This document shows, one piece after another, positions 51,524-60,484 of a DNA stretch of 64,000 nucleotides. The notes beneath the pieces are model-generated. The model did not search any database. It had not been told where the DNA came from and saw only the letters and a list, made by a program, of their open reading frames with translations. A program made the position numbers and the translations under genes. The DNA is from Demequina silvatica. Lineage in GTDB: Bacteria > Actinomycetota > Actinomycetes > Actinomycetales > Demequinaceae. Within the stretch, counting starts at the first letter, position 1; every line of letters starts with the position of its first letter. Location: positions 1-64,000 of the forward strand of contig NZ_BBMA01000005.1 in the NCBI RefSeq assembly GCF_000971215.1, in the 5' to 3' direction.

Positions 51524-53017
51524 ATGGACGCACCTCTCGACTCGTCTGCATCCGCGGCCTCGACGTTCGTCGACGCCCTGGCCCGGGTGCCGGCCACCGC
51601 GCCCGGCGAGCTCGACACGGGACCCATCGCGTACATCGTCTCGAGTGCCTCGCCAGCAGGCGCCACCACCCTCGACGCCGCCGCGCTCGCTGGTGCGGGC
51701 TTCACGGGGGCCGCGGGCACCTCCCTGGTGGTCCCCGCGGGCGAGCGGCCCGTGGTGCTCGCGGGCGCCGGCGCGTCGCCGACGGCGAACGCGGTGCGCG
51801 ACGCAGCGGCCGTCGCCGCGCGCGCCGTCGCGCGCGTGTCCGACGAGCTGACCGTGGTGGTCGACGTTCCCGGGCTGGAGCCCGCGGCCGTCGCCGTGGC
51901 CGCGGCCGAGGGAGCGATCCTGGGCCGCTACCGCTTCCAGACGCTCACGACCTCCCCGAAGGACCGCCCGCTCGCCCGGGTCGGCGTCGTGGTCGCGGGG
52001 GCGCCGGATGACGCGGTGGCCGAGGGCATCTCCGCGGCGCTGCCGTGGGTCCGCGCCGCGCTGACCGCGCGCGACCTGGGTAACGCACCTGCGAGCATCC
52101 TCACCGCGACCCGGATGGCGGAGGCGGCCAAGTCGCTCGGACCGCGGTTCGGGTTCGAGGTCGAGGCCTACGGCCCCGACGCCCTCCGCGAGCTGGGCTG
52201 CGGCGGGCTCCTGGGGGTCAACGCGGGCAGCGCCGAGGAGCCGCGGATGATCGTGCTCCGCTACTCCCCCGCCGGCGAACCGACGGGCCACCTTGGCATG
52301 GTGGGCAAGGGCATCATGTACGACTCGGGAGGCATCAGCCTCAAGCCGTCCGACCCGATGCACCTGCTCATGAAGATCGACATGGGTGGGGCGGCGGCCG
52401 TGCTCGGCGCGTTCACCGCGCTGCGCGACCTGGGCACCACTGCACGCGTGAGCGCGTGGCTCATGTGCACGGACAACATGCCCTCGGGCACCGCGACCAA
52501 GCTCGGTGACGTGCTGGTGGCGCGTGGCGGTACCACCGTCGAGGTGAAGAACACCGACGCCGAGGGCCGCCTGGTGATGATGGACGGGCTGGTGCTCGCG
52601 ACCGAGGACGGCGTCGACGCGGTGGTCGACATCGCCACCCTCACGGGTGCGGCGCTCATGGCTCTCGGCAAGTCGCGCGCGGCGCTGTTCGCGAACGACG
52701 ATGCGCTGGCCGGCCGGGTCGAGGCGGCAGCCGCCGCGGTGGACGAGCCGGTGTGGCGGCTGCCGCTCGAGGCCGGATACCGCGAGCAGCTCGACTCACA
52801 GGTCGCGGACATCGCCAATCTGGGCGGCCCGCACGCGGGCGCGACCACGGCCGCGCTGTTCCTGCAGGAGTTCGTGGGCGAGACGCCGTGGGCGCACGTC
52901 GACATCGCTGGCACCATGCAGGCGGAGAAGGACCAGGCGTGGCGCCCGGCCGGCGCGACCGGGTACGGCGCGCGGCTGCTCGCGCACGTCGCCAGCGGCT
53001 TCGCGGCCGCCGGGTGA
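51524..53017 (+). CDS. pepA: Leucyl aminopeptidase (M17)
   Basis: 497-aa cytosolic di-metal aminopeptidase. Family motifs: VGKGIMYDSGGISLKPSDPMHLLMKIDMGGAA in parts (metal-binding Lys, Asp, Asp), the signature NTDAEGRLVM, and IATLTGAALMALG. The N-terminal domain is shorter and Ala-rich. Removes N-terminal residues during peptide turnover. Its stop overlaps the next gene's GTG (GTGA), so three genes (pepA, UPF0104, GAP) form one translationally coupled unit. Confidence 0.92.
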   Translation: MDAPLDSSASAASTFVDALARVPATAPGELDTGPIAYIVSSASPAGATTLDAAALAGAGFTGAAGTSLVVPAGERPVVLAGAGASPTANAVRDAAAVAARAVARVSDELTVVVDVPGLEPAAVAVAAAEGAILGRYRFQTLTTSPKDRPLARVGVVVAGAPDDAVAEGISAALPWVRAALTARDLGNAPASILTATRMAEAAKSLGPRFGFEVEAYGPDALRELGCGGLLGVNAGSAEEPRMIVLRYSPAGEPTGHLGMVGKGIMYDSGGISLKPSDPMHLLMKIDMGGAAAVLGAFTALRDLGTTARVSAWLMCTDNMPSGTATKLGDVLVARGGTTVEVKNTDAEGRLVMMDGLVLATEDGVDAVVDIATLTGAALMALGKSRAALFANDDALAGRVEAAAAAVDEPVWRLPLEAGYREQLDSQVADIANLGGPHAGATTAALFLQEFVGETPWAHVDIAGTMQAEKDQAWRPAGATGYGARLLAHVASGFAAAG

Positions 53018-54072
53018 GCACACCGGCAATCGCGGCGACCGACAGGCGCGACCTGAGACGACGCCTGCTCAAGGGCCTCGTCATCGCGGCCGTCTCGATC
53101 TCCGTCGGGTGGCTCGGCATCCGCCTGGTCGGGCGCATCCAGTGGTCCGCCGTCGGCGATGCTCTCGCGCACCTCGCATGGTGGCAGGGTGCGGCCCTGG
53201 CGGTGATGCTCGGCGCCAGGCAGCTGCTCAACGCAACACCCGTCGCGCGGTTCGTACCGGGCCTCACGCTGGGCCGCGCGGTCCAGAACGATCTCTCCGC
53301 CAACCTTGCCGGCACGCTCACCCCGCCCCCGGGCGACGTCGTGATCCGGGTCGCGATGTTCCGGTCGTGGGGCATCAATCCGGTGGACGGCATGGCCGGC
53401 GTCACGCTCAACTCGATCGTGTTCTACGGCGCTCGCTTCATCGCGCCCGTGCTGGGGCTCGCGCTTTTCGCGACCAGCGGCGCGGAGAACGGCCAGTGGT
53501 TGAGCGCCGGCCTGTCCGGCGCGCTTGCGGTCGTGATCATCGGCGCCCTGGTGCTGATCATGCGGTCGGAGGGCTGGGCCGTGACCCTCGCGACGCACGC
53601 CGCGCGCCTCGTCGGAAAGATGCGCGCGTCGGTCGATCGCGAGGCGTGGATCACGGCCGCCACGACCTTCCGTGCGCAGGTGGCGCAGACGCTGCGCACG
53701 CACCTGTTCCCCGCGCTGGCGGGCATGCTCTGCGCGGTGGTGGTGGACGGGGTCATCCTGACCGCGAGCATCAGGTTCGTGGGGATCGACGCGGGCACTC
53801 TCGGCACCGCCGACATCATCGGCGCGTTCCTCATGGCGTATCCCCTCACCATCCTGCCGCTGTTCGGCTTGGGCGTGATGGACGCGATCCTGATAGCCGG
53901 GTGGACTGCGATCGCCGGGCTCGAGCACGAGGCGACCCTGCTCGCCGGGACCGTGGTGTGGCGGACGGTCACGCTTGGCGGGACGCTGGTGCTCGGCGCA
54001 GCGGCGGCGGCATGGTGGCGACGCACCACGGGCACCGCGACACCTGCCGGATCCACGGAGGCATCCCCGTGA
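53014..54072 (+). CDS. Lysylphosphatidylglycerol synthase TM-region family (UPF0104) protein
   Basis: 352-aa membrane protein with about eight TMs and the family segments WQGAALAVMLGARQLLNATPVARF, NDLSANLAGTLTPPPGDVVIRVAMFRSWG and a FLMAYPLTILPLFGLGVMDAILI region. Related to the flippase-like part of MprF, without the aminoacyl-transferase domain; probably moves lipids or glycolipids. It starts with GTG inside the pepA stop and its own stop overlaps the next start. Confidence 0.83.
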   Translation: MSTPAIAATDRRDLRRRLLKGLVIAAVSISVGWLGIRLVGRIQWSAVGDALAHLAWWQGAALAVMLGARQLLNATPVARFVPGLTLGRAVQNDLSANLAGTLTPPPGDVVIRVAMFRSWGINPVDGMAGVTLNSIVFYGARFIAPVLGLALFATSGAENGQWLSAGLSGALAVVIIGALVLIMRSEGWAVTLATHAARLVGKMRASVDREAWITAATTFRAQVAQTLRTHLFPALAGMLCAVVVDGVILTASIRFVGIDAGTLGTADIIGAFLMAYPLTILPLFGLGVMDAILIAGWTAIAGLEHEATLLAGTVVWRTVTLGGTLVLGAAAAAWWRRTTGTATPAGSTEASP

Positions 54073-54707
54073 TCAGCAGCCTTCCGCTCGCGCTGGGCAT
54101 CGCGCTGTCCCCTTTCGCGATCATGCCCGCGGTGCTGGTGCTGCTCGGGTCCCGGCCGCGGGCGGCCGGCTACGCGTTCGCGAGCGCGTGGTGGTGCGGG
54201 GTGACGGCGGTCGCGCTCGTCGCGGGCTCCCTCGCATTCGCGGCGCCGAGCGACGACAAGCCGCTCTGGGCCGCGCTCCTGCGTGTCGCGGTCGGCGTCG
54301 CGCTGCTGGTCGCCGCGGTCGTCAAGTGGCGGGGCCGCGCGGCCGCGAAGCAGCCCGCGTGGCTGGGATCGCTCGCGGACGCGTCACCGGGCGCGGCCGC
54401 ACGCCTCGCGCTGCTCCTCACGGTCGCCAATCCCAAGGTCATCATGCTGGCCGCGGCGGGCGGCGCGAGCATCGGCGCCACCGCGCCCACCGTCGCCGCC
54501 GAGCTCGCCGCCATCGCGGTGTTCGCCCTCGTGGCGAGCATGACGGCACTGGCCCCCGTGCTCGCGTTCACCGTGGCCGGCGAGCGCACCGCTCCCGTAC
54601 TGGAGGCCGTGCGCCGCTGGCTCGATGCACACACGAGCGCGGTGATCGCGGTGGTCAGCGCCGTGATCGGCCTGCTGGTGCTCGTGTCGGGGCTGTCCGG
54701 GTTGTAG
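54069..54707 (+). CDS. GAP/Sap (LysE-like) family membrane protein
   Basis: 212-aa protein with six TMs resembling the GAP (GPL-addressing, sulfolipid-1-addressing) branch of LysE-type exporters: SPFAIMPAVLVLLGSRPRAAGYAFASAWW in the first half and LLTVANPKVIMLAAAGGASIG in the second. In mycobacteria this family helps export lipids. It starts with GTG overlapping the upstream stop. Next to the UPF0104 gene, a joint lipid-transport role is plausible. Confidence 0.78.
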   Translation: MISSLPLALGIALSPFAIMPAVLVLLGSRPRAAGYAFASAWWCGVTAVALVAGSLAFAAPSDDKPLWAALLRVAVGVALLVAAVVKWRGRAAAKQPAWLGSLADASPGAAARLALLLTVANPKVIMLAAAGGASIGATAPTVAAELAAIAVFALVASMTALAPVLAFTVAGERTAPVLEAVRRWLDAHTSAVIAVVSAVIGLLVLVSGLSGL

Positions 54708-54735
54708 ATCAGGCGCGCCAGCAACCGTGCCCACA

Positions 54736-54818
54736 CGCACGCAGTGCGCTCGGGGTTCGTACTCGTGCGTGCACCGTACGTTGGGGTGTGGCGGCAAGGG
54801 ACGGACGCTCAGTACCCG
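54736..54818 (-). pseudogene. 5' remnant of an MmyB-like XRE regulator with its promoter
   Basis: 54749-54818 aligns without gaps to 48535-48604 (first codons plus full upstream spacer of the 47662 gene): 59 of 70 bases are identical by my count. The start codon is changed from ATG to ACG, and the next codons read STNPERT where the intact gene has STNAEVT; similarity then ends and the frame continues into unrelated sequence. It is therefore a truncated, dead duplicate. Confidence 0.75.
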
Positions 54819-54947
54819 CCTCCGCTTGCGCCGGGCGGCCGGCGCGACCGGGACCGCCGCGACCGCCAGCGCGAGCAGCGTCGCGGCCCCGCTCCGTGCG
54901 GCCGTGACCGCGGTGGAGCGCATGGGCACCAAGGCGCTTAGGCGTGC

Positions 54948-55077
54948 GGGACACTCACCGTGCTTTTCTGCGCGAGGCTGCAATGGGCGGGACACGCGAC
55001 TTGGCGTCGGTCCATCGCGGCGGAGGCGACCGTCCCGCACGGCGCACGAACAGGTGAGAAAGCACGGTGAGTGTCCC
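54948..55077. repeat. 130-bp element bounded by 19-bp perfect inverted repeats
   Basis: Left arm GGGACACTCACCGTGCTTT (54948-54966); right arm is its exact complement, AAAGCACGGTGAGTGTCCC (55059-55077). A second inner pair, GCGGGAC (54987-54993) with GTCCCGC (55032-55038), nests inside. It could be a small structured RNA, a pair of regulator sites or a miniature mobile element. No coding potential. Confidence 0.7.
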
Positions 55078-55154
55078 GGGGCGCGAGGGGTGCCAGTGAC
55101 CGGGGTAACGCCAGCACCTCCCACCGCGACCCGCCGCGGCATAGCGTCACAGGC

Positions 55155-56030
55155 ATGGACACCATCACCCTCAACAACGGCGTCACCATGCCCGCCCTCG
55201 GCTACGGCGTCTTCCAGACCCCGCCGGACGAGACCGCGACCGCTGTCACCGAGGCGCTCCGGGTCGGGTACCGCCACATCGACACCGCCGCCGCCTACTT
55301 CAACGAGTCCGGCGTGGGCGCCGCCATCGCCGCGTCCGACATCCGGCGCGACGACCTCTTCATCGAGACCAAGGTGTGGGTGAGCGACTACGGCCACGAG
55401 CAGACGCTGCACGCGTTCGAGAAGGCCACGGCGAAGCTCGGCATCGACCAGTTGGACTTGCTGATCCTCCACCAGCCCGCGCCGTCCCGTTGGGAGCAGA
55501 CCGTCGCCGCCTACCACGCACTCGAGACGCTCTACAAGGACGGCAAGGTCCGCGCGATCGGCGTGAGCAACTTCATGACCGACCACCTCGCGCGCCTGCT
55601 CGACGTCGCCGAGGTGGTGCCCGCGGTCAACCAGATCGAGGTCCACCCGTACTTCCAGCAGGGCGCGGTCCAAGCAGCGCACACCGCCGCGGGCATCCTC
55701 AACCAGGCGTGGTCACCCATCGGCGGCATCACGTTCTACCGCGGCGAGGGCCGTTCGACGCTCGAGGACCCGACGATCGGCGAGATCGCCGCGGCGCACG
55801 GCAAGACTGCCGCGCAGGTGATGCTGCGCTGGCACCTCCAGGAGGGTCGCCAGGTGATCCCGAAGTCGGTCACGCCGAGCCGCATCGCGGAGAACTTCGA
55901 CGTCTTCGACTTCGCGCTCTCGGGCGAGGAGCTCGCGGCCATCGACGCCCTCGACACCGGCGTGCGTGGCGGCCCCGAGCCGGATGCGATCCGCGACGAG
56001 TTCTTCGACCGCCCGATCCCCGAGGCCTGA
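55155..56030 (+). CDS. Aldo/keto reductase (AKR5-like)
   Basis: 291-aa NADPH-dependent aldo/keto reductase: GVTMPALGYGVFQ, the active-site Asp/Tyr in RHIDTAAAYFNESGVG, catalytic Lys in FIETKVW, His in LLILHQP, IGVSNFM, and cofactor-binding IPKSVTPSRIAEN. Closest to 2,5-diketo-gluconate reductase-type enzymes. It begins a run of three reductase genes on the plus strand. Confidence 0.9.
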   Translation: MDTITLNNGVTMPALGYGVFQTPPDETATAVTEALRVGYRHIDTAAAYFNESGVGAAIAASDIRRDDLFIETKVWVSDYGHEQTLHAFEKATAKLGIDQLDLLILHQPAPSRWEQTVAAYHALETLYKDGKVRAIGVSNFMTDHLARLLDVAEVVPAVNQIEVHPYFQQGAVQAAHTAAGILNQAWSPIGGITFYRGEGRSTLEDPTIGEIAAAHGKTAAQVMLRWHLQEGRQVIPKSVTPSRIAENFDVFDFALSGEELAAIDALDTGVRGGPEPDAIRDEFFDRPIPEA

Positions 56031-56080
56031 GCCTCGTCGCCCACCCAGCCACCGCATCGTCCCTCGCACAGGAGCAGAAG

Positions 56081-57052
56081 ATGAAGTACACCCGTCTCGG
56101 AGCCTCGGGGCTCCGCATCCCGCGTCTCGCGCTCGGGACCATGACCTACGGCAGCCCGACCTCGCAGGTGCCGCAGTGGGGCGCCTTCGCGTGGGAGCAG
56201 GCCGCGCCGTTCTACCGGCAGGCCGTCGAGCTGGGCATCACGTTCTGGGACACCGCGAACGTGTACTCCGAGGGCGCGAGCGAGGAGCTGACCGGACGCG
56301 CGCTGCGCGAGTTCAGCACGCGCGAGGAGACGGTGCTCGCGACCAAGCTGCACTTCCGGATGCACGACGGCCCGGGCGGCCAGGGACTGTCACGCAAGGC
56401 AGTGATGGAGCAGATCGACGCGTCGTTGACGCGGCTCGGCACGGACTACGTTGACCTCTACCAGATCCACCGGTTCGACCCCACGACGCCCATCGAGGAG
56501 ACCATGGAGGCGCTCCACGACGTGGTGAAGGCGGGAAAGGCGAGGTACATCGGCGCCTCGGCGATGCACGCGTGGCAGTTCGCGACCATGCAGCACGCGG
56601 CGGACCTGGGCGGGTGGACGCGGTTCGTGTCCATGCAGGACCAGTACTCGCTGCTCTACCGCGAGGAGGAGCGCGAGATGCTGGGCCTGCTCGCGCACCA
56701 GGGCGTGGGCGCGATCCCCTACTCGCCGCTCGCGAAGGGGCGCGTCGCGCGGCCGTGGGGCACGCAGACGTCGCGCGCGGGGAACGACCCGGTCGCGGAA
56801 GCGACCTTCATGGACGCGGACCAGGGCGTGGTGGACGCGGTCGAGAAGGTCGCGACCGAGCGGGGCGTCCCCATGTCGCAGGTCGCGCTCGCGTGGGTGC
56901 TGCGGAACCCGGTGGTCTCCGCGCCGATCGTGGGCGCGACCAAGCCGCACCACCTCCCCGACGCCGTCGCGGCGCTCGACATCGAGCTCACGTCCGAGGA
57001 GGTCGAGGCGCTCGAGGCTCCGTACCAGGTGCGGGAGCCGCGGGGGTACTGA
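56081..57052 (+). CDS. Aldo/keto reductase (YajO/Tas-like)
   Basis: 323-aa reductase of the second AKR type (KYTRLGASGLRIPRLALGTMTYG, TFWDTANVYSEGASEELTGRAL with Asp/Tyr, ATKLHF with Lys, LYQIHRFD with His, and YIGASAMHAWQF). Carries a longer sequence before the C-terminal cofactor motif (VGATKPHHLPDAVAAL). AGGAGCAGAAG lies before the ATG. An exact dispersed motif (56053-56063) fills the 50-bp spacer to the preceding AKR gene. Confidence 0.9.
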   Translation: MKYTRLGASGLRIPRLALGTMTYGSPTSQVPQWGAFAWEQAAPFYRQAVELGITFWDTANVYSEGASEELTGRALREFSTREETVLATKLHFRMHDGPGGQGLSRKAVMEQIDASLTRLGTDYVDLYQIHRFDPTTPIEETMEALHDVVKAGKARYIGASAMHAWQFATMQHAADLGGWTRFVSMQDQYSLLYREEEREMLGLLAHQGVGAIPYSPLAKGRVARPWGTQTSRAGNDPVAEATFMDADQGVVDAVEKVATERGVPMSQVALAWVLRNPVVSAPIVGATKPHHLPDAVAALDIELTSEEVEALEAPYQVREPRGY

Positions 57053-57097
57053 GGCGGTCCTCCTCGGTACGATTCACGCGCACCTCTGGAGGACACC

Positions 57098-57934
57098 TTG
57101 ACGCAGCGCACCATCCTCATCACCGGCGCGTCCGACGGGATCGGGGGTGCGACGGCGCGGGCGCTCGCGGAGCGCGGCGACCGCGTGCTCCTCACCGGCC
57201 GCTCCCCCGCCAAGCTCGCGGCGGTCGCGGGGTCGACCGGCGGCGAGGCCTTCCCCGCGGACTTCGCTCGCCTCGACGACGTGCGCGCCTTGGCGGCCTG
57301 GGTCCGCGAGCGCACCGACCGCCTCGACGTGCTCGCCAACAACGCCGGAGGGATCTTCGCGCAACGGGCCGTGACCGTCGACGGCAACGAGCTCACCCTG
57401 CAGGTGAACCACCTCGCCGGTTTCCTTTTGACGAACCTCCTGGTGGAGGAGCTGATCGCGGGCCGCGCGACGGTGGTGAACACCGCGAGCGCCGCGGCGG
57501 ACAAGTACGGCCGCCTCGACCTGGCGGATCTCGACTCGGCGCGTTCCTACAAGGTGACCACGGCCTACGGGAACGCGAAGCTCGCGACCATGCTGTTCGC
57601 CCGGTCACTCGATGCCCGCCTCGGTGCAAGGGGCGTGCGCGCGGTCGCGATCTACCCGGGCGACATCGCGTCGAACTTCGCGAAGGACACCGGCACCGTG
57701 TCGATGAAGCTCTTCTACAAGGGCCCGCTGGCGCGATTCCTACGCACCCCGGAGGACGGCGCCGCGAACCTCATCTGGGCGATGGATGGCGCGACGGCGC
57801 GCTCCGGCGAGACCTACACCGAACGCCGAGCGCTCCCCCGCAAGCGTCACCCCCAGATGGACGATGCGGCGCTCGCCGACGCGCTCTGGGCGGAGAGCGA
57901 GCGGCGGGTCGGGTGGGCGACGGTCACCGGGTGA
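57098..57934 (+). CDS. Short-chain dehydrogenase/reductase (retinol-dehydrogenase-like)
   Basis: 278-aa SDR starting with TTG behind TGGAGGACACC. ITGASDGIGGATA, NNAGG, NTASAAADKYG with Ser, and catalytic YGNAK (about 153-157), then AIYPGDIASNF. It resembles WWOX/retinol dehydrogenase-like SDRs. A half-match to the rhamnose operator (ACGATTCA, 57069-57076) lies upstream, too weak to claim. Confidence 0.87.
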   Translation: MTQRTILITGASDGIGGATARALAERGDRVLLTGRSPAKLAAVAGSTGGEAFPADFARLDDVRALAAWVRERTDRLDVLANNAGGIFAQRAVTVDGNELTLQVNHLAGFLLTNLLVEELIAGRATVVNTASAAADKYGRLDLADLDSARSYKVTTAYGNAKLATMLFARSLDARLGARGVRAVAIYPGDIASNFAKDTGTVSMKLFYKGPLARFLRTPEDGAANLIWAMDGATARSGETYTERRALPRKRHPQMDDAALADALWAESERRVGWATVTG

Positions 57935-57947
57935 CCGCCTCTGGCGG

Positions 57948-58163
57948 CTACTGAACGGCGCGGACCGGAGGATGGCCAGGGGTCACGTGCACGATGAAGC
58001 GGCGCCCGTCGATCTCGACCACGCGGTCCTCCCCGACCTCACCCATCGCTGCGGCGCGGATATTGCCAGGCGTGTCGCGATGCTCGATCTGATCGAGCTC
58101 GACCTGCGTGTATGCGGCGGCCGCCTGGGCCTCCGTCACGGTGAACACCGGGAGCTCCTCCAT
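57948..58163 (-). CDS. Small hypothetical protein
   Basis: 71-aa soluble protein (MEELPVFTVTEAQAAAAYTQ..) ending in a short beta-rich part (DRVVEIDGRRFIVHVTPGHPP). The start at 58163 was preferred because AAGGAGG lies 11 bp upstream; an ATG at 58196 would add 11 residues. No family recognised. Probably co-transcribed with the 58208 gene. Confidence 0.55.
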   Translation of the reverse strand: MEELPVFTVTEAQAAAAYTQVELDQIEHRDTPGNIRAAAMGEVGEDRVVEIDGRRFIVHVTPGHPPVRAVQ

Positions 58164-58207
58164 CGGACCGCTCGCCTCCTTCCAGGGCATCCGCATCGAC
58201 GTCTACC

Positions 58208-58663
58208 CTACGCGCCGGTGGACTCGCCCGGCATGGGGCCCACCGCCGCGACATGCGCCGCGATCGCACCCTGGATGAATGCGCGCTGCTCGGCGGTCGA
58301 CGCCGCGCCGAGCAGGTAGGTACGGGTCGCGCGGGCGGCCCGAGCTCGCCCTTCCTCCGCCAGTTCGACTGCCCAGCGCGCCGTCTCCCACCAGTGGTCG
58401 AGCTCGCGTCGCCGCTGCTCCGCGCGGGCCTCGAGTGCGCGCTGAGCGGAGGTGTGGACCACACCCCACGCTGCGAGCCCGGCGGCCACCGCCGTTGCCA
58501 GCGGTCCGAGGTCACCGACGATCGAGGCGGCCCGACTCGCGTCGACAGTGCCGTCGATGACGATGGCCGTCACCAGGGCGCCGACGACCCCGCCGAGCAC
58601 CACAAGCGCCGCCGCTCCCGCCCAGCGAAGCGGTCGAGCAATGCGCGTGCTCGCGGTGACCAT
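58208..58663 (-). CDS. Hypothetical membrane protein with helical tail
   Basis: 151-aa protein: two hydrophobic segments (about 13-37 and 48-68) and then an Arg/Glu-rich amphipathic helix (about 70-115, RALEARAEQRRRELDHWWETARW) followed by Ala-rich sequence. No known domain. It could be a small membrane sensor or scaffold; that is a guess from the topology. Confidence 0.6.
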   Translation of the reverse strand: MVTASTRIARPLRWAGAAALVVLGGVVGALVTAIVIDGTVDASRAASIVGDLGPLATAVAAGLAAWGVVHTSAQRALEARAEQRRRELDHWWETARWAVELAEEGRARAARATRTYLLGAASTAEQRAFIQGAIAAHVAAVGPMPGESTGA

Positions 58664-58733
58664 GGTCTGACGGTAGGCATCCCGTCATCATCGGGACAGC
58701 CGCGACCGCTGATCTGTGGACAGCCCCCGAGGG

Positions 58734-59765
58734 TCAACCGCGGCGCGAGAACAGCTCCCACGCCGCCACCGGCGCGTTGAGCTCATCGGTGCCGCCGCCC
58801 ATCATGCGGGGCAGGCGGGTCTCGGGGTTCGGCACGCCATGGCCGCCGCCCTCGACGGTGTACAGCAGCACTGGGGCCTCGGCGTCGGCGCCGTAGGCGG
58901 TCAGGGTGACGGCACCTGCCTCGCCCGGCTCTCCCCCGACCACGGACTCGGCCGGTTCGCCGCTCACGCCGTTGATCTCGGCGATCGCCGCCGCGGACTC
59001 CGCGGCCGACATCACCGTGCCGAGGTCCTGCCCGAACGCGCCGGCCTGGCCACCCTCGAACGGGTTGATCGGGTCGCCCGTGCCCTCGACCAGGATGGTC
59101 GGGATCGGCGCGGTCCAGGACTCGCAGAACCAGTTGTCCTCGGTGGGCAGGTTCGCCGCGTTCGCCTCGATGCCGGCGAACGTGCCCGGCGACTCGGCGG
59201 CCATGCGGAAGAGCATGTGGGAGCCGTTGGAGTAGCCCACGCCGTACACGTGGGACGTGTCGAGCCCGTACGCGCTCGCCGCCTCCGAGACGAGCGCCTC
59301 GAGGAACGCGACGTCGTCGACGCCCTGGTCGGTCGCCGGGTAGCCGGTGTCCGGTCGGCAGTCGTGCCAGGTGTCCTGGTAGCCGTCGGGATAGACCACC
59401 ACGAAGCCGTGCGCGACCGCGAGCTCATCGAGCTGGTAGCCGGTCGCGGCGCGCATCCCGTCGCCGTCCATGCGCGACCCGTGCAGCGCGACCCACAGCG
59501 GCGCATCGTCCGCAAGCGACGACGGCACCACGGCCGTGAAGGTGCGCTCCATCCCGTCGACGGTGATCGAGCGCTGCTCGACCGTGGCGTCGAGCGTCGG
59601 CTCCTCGGGTGCAGGGGTGTAGGCGAAGTACCAGCCGGCGGCCCCGGCCGCGAGCACCAGCCCGCCGACCACGCCGCCGGTGATCGCGAGGCGGCGGCGC
59701 CAGCGGCGCGGCGCAGAGGGGCGGGACGATGCGCCGGTCGCCTCGGTCGTGCGGGCGGCGGTCAT
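58734..59765 (-). CDS. Membrane-anchored alpha/beta-hydrolase, PHB-depolymerase/feruloyl-esterase-like
   Basis: 343-aa protein: basic N-terminus, one TM or uncleaved signal (about 27-48), then an alpha/beta hydrolase with PLWVALHGSRMDG (oxyanion region), the nucleophile Ser in VYGVGYSNGSHMLFRMA, an Asp in LVEGTGDPINPF and the final His in VEGGGHGVP. This is the LpqC/poly(3-hydroxybutyrate) depolymerase-like group, which includes acetyl-xylan and feruloyl esterases. ATG overlaps the PAP2 stop by 4 bp. A role in plant-polymer deesterification would fit the window but is inferred. Confidence 0.83.
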   Translation of the reverse strand: MTAARTTEATGASSRPSAPRRWRRRLAITGGVVGGLVLAAGAAGWYFAYTPAPEEPTLDATVEQRSITVDGMERTFTAVVPSSLADDAPLWVALHGSRMDGDGMRAATGYQLDELAVAHGFVVVYPDGYQDTWHDCRPDTGYPATDQGVDDVAFLEALVSEAASAYGLDTSHVYGVGYSNGSHMLFRMAAESPGTFAGIEANAANLPTEDNWFCESWTAPIPTILVEGTGDPINPFEGGQAGAFGQDLGTVMSAAESAAAIAEINGVSGEPAESVVGGEPGEAGAVTLTAYGADAEAPVLLYTVEGGGHGVPNPETRLPRMMGGGTDELNAPVAAWELFSRRG

Positions 59766-60484
59766 GCGTCGGCCGCCACGGTCTGCGGCGCGGTCGGACG
59801 CACGCGACGGAGGGGCCGCCCGCGATCCTTGTCGAGCAGCAGCGCGAACGCCCACCACATCAGCGCGGCGAACGCCGCGCCACCGAGCACGCCCGCGACC
59901 GCGTCCGTGAACCAGTGCGCGTTGATGAGCGTGCGCTGCCAGATCATCCCGACCGCGAGGACGGCGCCCACCGCCCACCACCAGCGCCGCACGGCCACAG
60001 GCACGAGGGCCGCGACGGCGACCACGAAGGCACCCATCGTGACCGAGTGCCCCGAGGGGAAAGAGCCGTGGTCCGTGTGGAACAGCGGCCCGTAGAGCCC
60101 GGCGGCCTTGTCCAGGGCGGGACGCTCCCGGTCGAGGAGGTGCTTGACCGCCTGCGACACCACCAGGTTCGCGCCCATCATCGCGGCGATCCAGAAGAGC
60201 GCGCTGCGCCAGCGACGGGTCACCAGCAGCGCGACCGGCACCAGGATCAGGTGCACCAGGAAGCCCGGACCCTCGCCGAAGTTCTGGAAGAACATCGGGA
60301 GCGGACCGTCGACGGCATCGACGGTGGAGGCACCCACGAGCGCCCGCCACGCGTCGTCGATGCCTTGCGAGAAGGCCTCCGGCAGCGTGGCGCGCATGGC
60401 GAGCGTGGTCAGCGCGAAGAGCGCGAGCCCCGAGAGACCGAGCAGCAGGGCGAGGCGCGGTCGGGACGTGGTCGGTGTCGTCAT
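59762..60484 (-). CDS. PAP2-superfamily membrane phosphatase
   Basis: 240-aa protein with six TMs and the three PAP2 motifs: KHLLDRERP (114-122), PSGHS (143-147) and INAHWFTDAVAG (188-199), with catalytic histidines 146 and 190 and Asp194. Likely dephosphorylates lipid phosphates such as phosphatidate or undecaprenyl pyrophosphate on the outer membrane face. The start is placed after GGAAAG. First gene of a pair with the esterase; an exact dispersed motif lies 36 bp upstream. Confidence 0.9.
   Translation of the reverse strand: MTTPTTSRPRLALLLGLSGLALFALTTLAMRATLPEAFSQGIDDAWRALVGASTVDAVDGPLPMFFQNFGEGPGFLVHLILVPVALLVTRRWRSALFWIAAMMGANLVVSQAVKHLLDRERPALDKAAGLYGPLFHTDHGSFPSGHSVTMGAFVVAVAALVPVAVRRWWWAVGAVLAVGMIWQRTLINAHWFTDAVAGVLGGAAFAALMWWAFALLLDKDRGRPLRRVRPTAPQTVAADA

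Larger units (their letters stand above)
54708..55154. other. 447-bp intergenic region with a gene remnant and an inverted repeat
   Basis: No intact gene. It contains a decayed copy of the 5' end and promoter of the MmyB-like regulator (54736-54818) and a pair of 19-bp inverted repeats (54948-55077), both listed separately. Confidence 0.7.

Noticed and set aside
54170..54736. Long antisense reading frame opposite the GAP/Sap gene
   Set aside because: Shadow of the sense gene in GC-rich DNA; low-complexity composition and no ribosome site. Its first codons include the decayed regulator remnant, described separately.
57069..57076. ACGATTCA half-match to the rhamnose operator upstream of an SDR gene
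   Set aside because: Only 8 of 12 bases match and the palindromic partner half is missing; the gene has no link to rhamnose use.
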